From positions 119,854,989 to 119,918,988 of the forward strand of contig CM062815.1 in the NCBI GenBank assembly GCA_031772625.1: a DNA stretch of 64,000 nt, given 5' to 3'. The stretch comes from Pinus tabuliformis. Taxonomy: Eukaryota; Streptophyta; Pinopsida; Pinales; Pinaceae. Below are positions 58,345-64,000 of this stretch, in pieces. The notes under the pieces were generated by a model that was not told where the DNA came from, searched no databases, and worked only from the letters and a program-made list of their open reading frames with translations. The stretch's first letter is position 1. Every line of letters begins with the position of its first letter. The position numbers were made by a program, and so were the translations under genes.

Positions 58345-61300
58345 TGTTGATGGTGCTGGACCCGCCAACATGTCAGGGGATCTCCCCGGTGAGAAGTACC
58401 AACTAGACCTTAGATTGTTTGGTGTAGGATTCCCAGCAATGGGTCATATAGTATCGCCTTGACTGTGGTTGCACGAAGAGGCAAGTGAGATGTCCCTGTT
58501 GGTAGCAAGGGTGTGAGATGCATAGTAAGCCAAGGAAGGTGCATGAATGGTTCTAACACACGGAAGTTGGAATGAGTGTGCCCCTTAGAAACCTGTGTAA
58601 ACACGCAGCTTGGAAGAGAACACACAAGAAAAGATGCATCACAAAATTGAAGGAAGGTGAACCAATAATCTAAAGTGATGGTTAAACCAATAGCACATTT
58701 CAGTAAGATTCATACATACATATATAGAAAGAGTCTATACATACATGAGTAAGCAAACAGATACATATATCATTATAGTAAACAAGTTAACTGAAATACA
58801 ATAACAACATATGCATGAAACATGTTGGCTCTGTTATATTAGGAAGTGAAAGTTCCAATCATACAATACAACCATAACCAACCACTAGTCCTGATAACAG
58901 AACGTTACGGTCACTGTCACTTGCTCCTCCAAAGACATGTACTAGCTCTGCATTGTGGAGAAGCCAAGGCTCGTTACTATACTCTCCAAGCTTTCTTTAG
59001 ATACTCCTATCGAAAGCTTGGCTAACCAAAAGCCTCTACAATGAGTTATGAGGTTCTATAAATAGCAAAGGGTGGGGTGACCCTTGACATTCCCCTTTAT
59101 GATTGTTCACCTACCCTCATGACTCTTCAACTACTCTATGACTGTTACATTACACTATTGACACTTGGAATTTCACTTTACAAGATGTTACATACAATCT
59201 GCACATGTACCCATGTGAGACAAAATGGCTTGAGCATGCCATGCAAGACATCACTAAGACTCAGACAATTATGGGAAGACCAACTCTTTGACATCCTTTC
59301 AATAATCGATGGTGGCGAACTCATGCCAAGCTTGGTCATCATGATGGTGTCCGTGATCTCAAAGGTGACATCTTGTTGAAAAGAACTCTTGCCTCTGTTG
59401 CATCCGGGTACACTGATATGATTCCTCTATCCAGCTCTTTTGATAACATGCGCATCATCGTCTTGAGTGCAACTGGACCAACAACATACTGATGCATAGT
59501 GTCTGTCCTAATCTCCAAGTGTGTGTTGGTGACCATGCACATCAACTTGTCGAAGTACATGTTCAGCTCCAGTCATACTTGCTTCTTGTCTTCACCTCGG
59601 TGAGTGTGCCAATGGGTGGGATCGCATGCGCGCGCATAATGACATCCATGCTCCTGAACATCCTTTCATGTGATCGATGGCACTACTCACCCCGTCTGCT
59701 CTGTGCCAGCTGCTGGGTTGGGTCTATAACCTATATGGGCACAGTTTCATCAATCTGTGCATGTTGTGCCTCCTGTTGTACCTTATCTTGTTGCAACTCC
59801 TTCTCTCGTCTATGCATCTCCTATTCTTCCTTGAGTTTCCACTTCAGCACCTACAACTCCTCCTCTATTTCTCTCTCTGCCTTCACATGATCCTCGTGTC
59901 ATCACCTCATAGCCTCAATCTCCAAAGTTTCTTTCATCACAAGTGGATCTGCTTGAATTTGCAACTTTGCTCCGCCTCTGCGCTGTCGACGTCCTCCCTC
60001 TTGCATTTGTCATATGCAAGTCTACTACCTACTGCTGCTACTAATGGTGCTACTCGCTGTGATTATGCAGCCATTTCATCTTGATATCCTTGTCCATGAA
60101 CAATTTGATGTCTTCATAGATAGGAAAGTTCATGGACACTTGATCGATTGCATCCCCAGTTGTGCTCTAAACGGTGTCTTTGACTCTGCTCTCCTGGAAG
60201 CCATTGTACCTGTGCTTCTAAGAGGCAAACAAAGACCTGTGATACCTGGAGACATAGTAGCACTCATGGAAATCAATCTGTCAGTCGAAAACCAAAACAA
60301 ACGAGAGGACTGACATGCAACATACCTGTGTGATTGTCTATGAAGATTGCACAATTTTCGCCCGAAGGCTGGGAGACTGCCTGCCAAAACTGCGCAAGGA
60401 ACAAATCAGGCTATCAGGAGGCTGATTAACTACTGGAACTACGCAATGCAAAGTCTAGCCTAGCCTGTTGAGGATCGAAACTTCACAATGCGCAATTTTA
60501 GCCAGCAATGACATGCAAACTAGCAAACTGCATTGCGCAGTTTCTGGGGCCAGCAAGGCACTGCCTCCCAAAATTTTGCAATGCAAGCCTTGGGCCAAAC
60601 TTGTGCAATTTCTAGAGGGAAGGCAAAGCCTTCACTTCTAGAAATGCGCAATGCTAGCTGGGCAAGGCAAGGTCCGGGCTAAGGCAGCCCAGACCTGCCG
60701 ACGGGTGACTGAAAACATGAGAAGTCTGAATGCATGGTGATATTGAGTGTAAATAAGATTGAATGATCGTGCATGCAAACAGTAAGTGCAGGATTCAGAG
60801 AACAAGAAAACATGCATGTGTGTGAAGAAGGTCGCTGCAACGGCAACTGTCGATGCAAAAACAGTGTCATGCATGCGACATTAGTGAGATGCAAATGAAA
60901 ACTAAAACGTTGCTTCTACAAGCAAACATACATTAAAACAACAGCAAGCATTCATTGAAATCAAGAAGACAACACTCACACAAAGTGAAACACAAAAAGT
61001 GCAAAAATGCAGCACAAGACATGAAAAGCACACTTACCTTGAAACAACTAAGCTGAAAGTGTCGAAGACACCTAGATGCGATGTGGGATGTCAGAGTTGC
61101 AAGGTTGATGTGAGGAATGAGCTCTGCAGCATCTGATTCATAAGTTTTGATAAGATCGAGGTTATGACATGCATGCGACAAATATAGGAAAAAGTGACAC
61201 CTGGCGAGAGGTTTCTAAAATGATCTTTGCATGTAACTCCTGTTGCTAAAAAGAGATCCCTCAAATATAGGGATGCCTTTTGCATGTTGCCTTTTTCTAT

Positions 61301-61861
61301 TTCGGGAAGAGAATCCCATGCATGAAAATTATTTTTGCTCAGTTCCAGAGGGAACCTGTAAATCCTGAAGGCACATGCATTGGTCTGCGAGCCAAGGATG
61401 AAAATTTGCACATTTTTTGGGGTAAGCAAGGCTGGCTGCCTAACAAGCATTGTGCAATTTTTGGGCTGAGCAGGTCACTGCCTCCTAGAATTGTGAAATT
61501 TCTGGGCTGAGGCCTAGTGCTGGGTCAGATTGCGTAGTTTTCTGAAGGAATCCTATCTAACTGTTCTGTGCAATTTTGGAGCCCAGCAGATTTTCACAAT
61601 TTCTAGAGGGAAGATTGGTTCCCCTCTAGAATTGCGCAATTTTCTGGGGGAGTGTCTCAGCCAGCAAATAGTTTAAGTTCGGAATGTCAGCCTACGGGAG
61701 GTAGACAAACAAGCTGACATGCACAGGTCGGCAGGCCACTAAAACTCAGCCGAAGCCTATGTACTTGACAATGCAAGACATGAAGTTAAGGATGGTTGGT
61801 AGGGAGGCTCCAAAATGGAGCTAAGGAAAAAATTTGGAGAGTGGTTGTAGCTGCTACAACA
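58345..61861 (-). repeat. A3 5' LTR (3517 bp)
   Basis: On the minus strand it starts TGTTGTAGCAGCTACAACC at 61861 and ends CATCAACA at 58345. The palindrome-rich U3 is at 60310-61700. A TATA-like CTATTTATAG lies at 59056-59065. CCTTC (61862-61866) outside it is the A3 target duplication. Confidence 0.85.
59690..60204 (-). pseudogene. Short LTR-borne reading frame (A3 5' LTR)
   Basis: The ATG at 60204 gives MASRRAESKTPFRAQLG. After a frame change it gives the IYEDIKLFMDKDIK-like piece, then a Glu/Gln-rich tail near 59700-59990. The long-form globular middle is absent. Broken, function unknown. Confidence 0.45.
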
Positions 61862-63115
61862 CCTTCATATCAAATGTGACTACTAATTTCTTATTACATT
61901 CCTTAATTCAATGCTCTACACCTGTAACAAGTAGATCATCTGCATACTATAGTATGATCATTTATGTATCTTGGACTACTATGATGTAGAAATTCAGATA
62001 TGCAAATCTCTTGGAAAAAACAAGTCTCAATAGGTATGCATCCATCCTTGCATACCAAGATCTAGGTGCTTTCTTTAAGCCATATAGATATTATTCAGTC
62101 TATAGACATGAGTCTCCCTTTAATTTTTTTCAAATCCTTGAGGTTGCTCAATGTAAACCTCTTCATCAATAGTATCATTCAAAAAAGTTTTCTTAACATC
62201 TATTTGATGGATGTTCCATCCCATAGTAGTAGCCAAAGAGATAAGAGATCTAATTATTGTATATCTAGTTGTAGGAGCAAAAGTTTATTTGTAATCAATA
62301 CCTTATTTCTGAGAGAAGCCCCTTGCTACAAACCTTTCTTTTTATTTATCAATGCTCCTATCTGCAACATGCTTTATTTTATATACCCGTTTTGAAGACT
62401 ATTGATTTGTCACTTGGCCTAGGAATGATTTCCCATACATCATTCTTTATAATTTACTAGTATTCTTCCTACATCGCATTCATCCACTCTTGATGTTTAG
62501 GGGCATCTTCATAGGTGGAAGGTTCAACTTCAATGATCTTTGTCATATATGATGCATATCTAGAAAACATTTTTAATATTTTACTTTCTCTAAAGGTCCC
62601 CTTTGCTGTGTGTACTTTTGCTTCTTGTAACATAGTTTTCAACCAAGTAGGCCTCTATTGATTTTCAGGGACAATTATTCGGTGCAAAATCTCACTAGGA
62701 CCTTCACATATTATTAAGTTGATGTAGTATCTTTTCCATCATTGTCCCTCAAGATATCCTCAAAGATGGGTATCTCTTCTTCATAAGAATCAACTAGAAC
62801 ATCTTTTGCTTTCTTGTAAGTTATACTTTCATCAAAGGTGACATCACTGCTTACTTCAATTCGACGATATTCTTTAATATAGATTTTGTATGCTTTTTAT
62901 GTAGCACTATATCCAACAAATATGCCCTTCATACTAGTAGGATCAAAATTATTCCTTTAACCTTTGGTATATGTATGTAAACAAGACATCCAAATATTCG
63001 AAGATGACCACATTGGGCTTCTTTCTTGTAAATGCTTCTTCTGGAGTTATGTTGTTGAGAATCTTGTGAGGACTTCAGTTCCACAAGTATAAAATTGTTA
63101 GACATACTTCTCCCC
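61862..63115 (-). pseudogene. Copia C upstream part: integrase end to reverse transcriptase (degenerate)
   Basis: On the minus strand, 63115-62880 resembles the copia integrase C-terminus (NITPEEAFTRKKPNVV and, in another frame, GIFVGYSAT-KAYKIYIKEY). A linker follows (RRIEVSSDVTFDESITYKKA, 62700-62880). Next comes a heavily mutated RT core (WMNAM near 62480; YADDLLVTGVEH-like with several stops, 61890-61960), ending in VVTFDMK at 61862. This joins the copia half at 33157 after removal of A3. Many stops and frame changes make it the oldest element here. Confidence 0.7.
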
Positions 63116-64000
63116 TACTATCTAGGAAAATCCTTTTTGCAGACAAAGATGACCCCTCTAGCCCAATGAGTGGGACTAGCAACCTACGTGACAATCTACT
63201 AGACACTTTCTTAAGTTACAATCGAAATAGGAGAAGAGGAATATGGCCTACCTTGTTCTGATGCTATAACTTCCTCCTTTGATGAAGACCTCTAATCGCT
63301 TGCGCCTTGGGCTCAATCCTATTTCTCACAACGTTTGAATGCATGCACAAGAGATCAAATACACAACAAATAATACAAATACAAATAGCATAATCGAAAG
63401 TAATACACTTAACAGGTCAAGAAGCAGTAAGATAAATGATGCATTAACACACACATTTATGGAAAGTGAACCAATGGTTGTATATATTAATAAAATAGAG
63501 GAGGAAGCATACAACCAAGCCTTGATGTTAATAAGCTCTCCTTGATTGAATGTCCAAGTCTGAGCTCAAGCTCTCCAGACACTCCTTCTCCAAGCCAAAT
63601 GAGTAGTATGTAGGCACAATCTCAGCATAAGGGTGCAAATAGCCAAAGACCAACCATTTTGGAATGGGAAAAGATGAATATATAGGTAGGGAAAGGGAGT
63701 TAGGATCTCTCCAAATATAGGAGAAGACCCTGATATTAAGGAGGTAGCTCATAGGGATAAGACCAAAGGGAAAAGTTGAGAGAACTCGACCTCATCCACG
63801 CTGAACAACCTCCAACTCATCGTTCTGTAAGCTTCTAGATCACTAAGCTTCTTGTCCTCTTTGAGAAAAAATGACTTTTAGGGATCATCGCGGGTATCCA
63901 AGCCAAAAGTGCACTGGCAACACGAGGCTAGTGAAGTGCAGCTAGCGACCAACACAGGTTGCCAATGTTATGGGAGCGATGATCCTCAAATTAGGGTTTT
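63116..64000 (-). other. Unassigned; possible copia leader and 5' LTR
   Basis: At about 63116 the copia coding similarity stops abruptly. On the minus strand, AGCATCAGAACAAGG (63251-63265) resembles an initiator-Met-tRNA primer site (TGGTATCAGAGCAAGG) with changes. The sequence beyond it (63272-64000) looks non-coding, with TATATATT-like stretches. If this is the leader and 5' LTR of copia C, then gag and most of integrase have been deleted. The alternative is unrelated sequence. Confidence 0.3.

Larger units (their letters stand above)
33158..61861 (-). mobile_element. Element A3: family A retrotransposon interrupted by nested insertions
   Basis: Read on the minus strand, A3 has a 5' LTR (61861-58345), a primer-like site, gag-like remains (58290-56825), the G1 insertion, the rest of the internal region (38761-37303), and a 3' LTR (37302-33158). 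Removing G1/G2 and the MITE leaves about 10 kb, the size of A1. The flanks are CCTTT/CCTTC, a 5-bp target duplication in copia C. No pol domain is present. Confidence 0.85.

Noticed and set aside
63326-63752. Small open frames in the right-hand unassigned region as host genes
   Set aside because: They are short, of low complexity, lie on both strands and have no recognisable motif.

Overview
The window is a block of nested, decayed retrotransposons from the nuclear genome of a land plant. I found no host gene, tRNA gene, rRNA gene or CRISPR array. The evidence for a plant is a chromodomain-bearing Ty3/gypsy element with an initiator-Met-tRNA primer site, a Tat-like Ty3/gypsy element with an extra RNase H, Ty1/copia polymerase remains, a tRNA-derived SINE and a foldback MITE. 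The density and depth of nesting suggest a large genome. A gymnosperm or fern is possible, but that is a guess.

Four families explain almost all of the window. Family A is a pol-less element of about 10 kb with 3.5-3.7 kb LTRs (short form). A long LTR form, estimated at 5.6 kb or more, carries a degenerate reading frame of about 1000 codons inside the LTR. G1 is a chromovirus of about 6 kb. G2 is a 12.1 kb Tat-like element with 2.5 kb LTRs. C is a Ty1/copia element.

Layout: 1-4505 is a long-form A LTR on the minus strand, fused at 4505/4506 to a second one. The second (4506-4615 and 14972-18966) is split by a complete short-form A element on the plus strand, A1 (4616-14971). 18967-19317 is a remnant with a possible LTR start. 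19318-33272 holds five head-to-tail copies of a ~2.8 kb unit. Each unit contains the 3' part of copia C, a SINE inside that copia, and the last ~115 bp of a family A LTR. 33158-61861 is element A3 (minus), inserted in copia C. G1 (38762-56819, minus) sits inside A3, and G2 (44699-56809, plus) sits inside an LTR of G1. 61862-63115 is the upstream part of copia C, and 63116-64000 is unassigned.

The insertion order can be read from target-site duplications: copia C, then the SINE and A3 (order unresolved), then G1, then G2. The fivefold tandem amplification came after the SINE and A3 but is not ordered against G1 and G2. Removing A3 rejoins the copia reverse transcriptase frame at a 5-bp duplication. 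An unoccupied paralogue of the G1 site is present near 9.8 kb in A1, and an unoccupied paralogue of the A1 site near 0.83 kb.

A and G2 share the same putative primer-binding sequence and similar U5 ends. This suggests that A is a non-autonomous partner of a G2-like element. The observations most worth following are the LTR-borne reading frames, the position of the extra RNase H in G2 (between protease and reverse transcriptase), and the tandem array.
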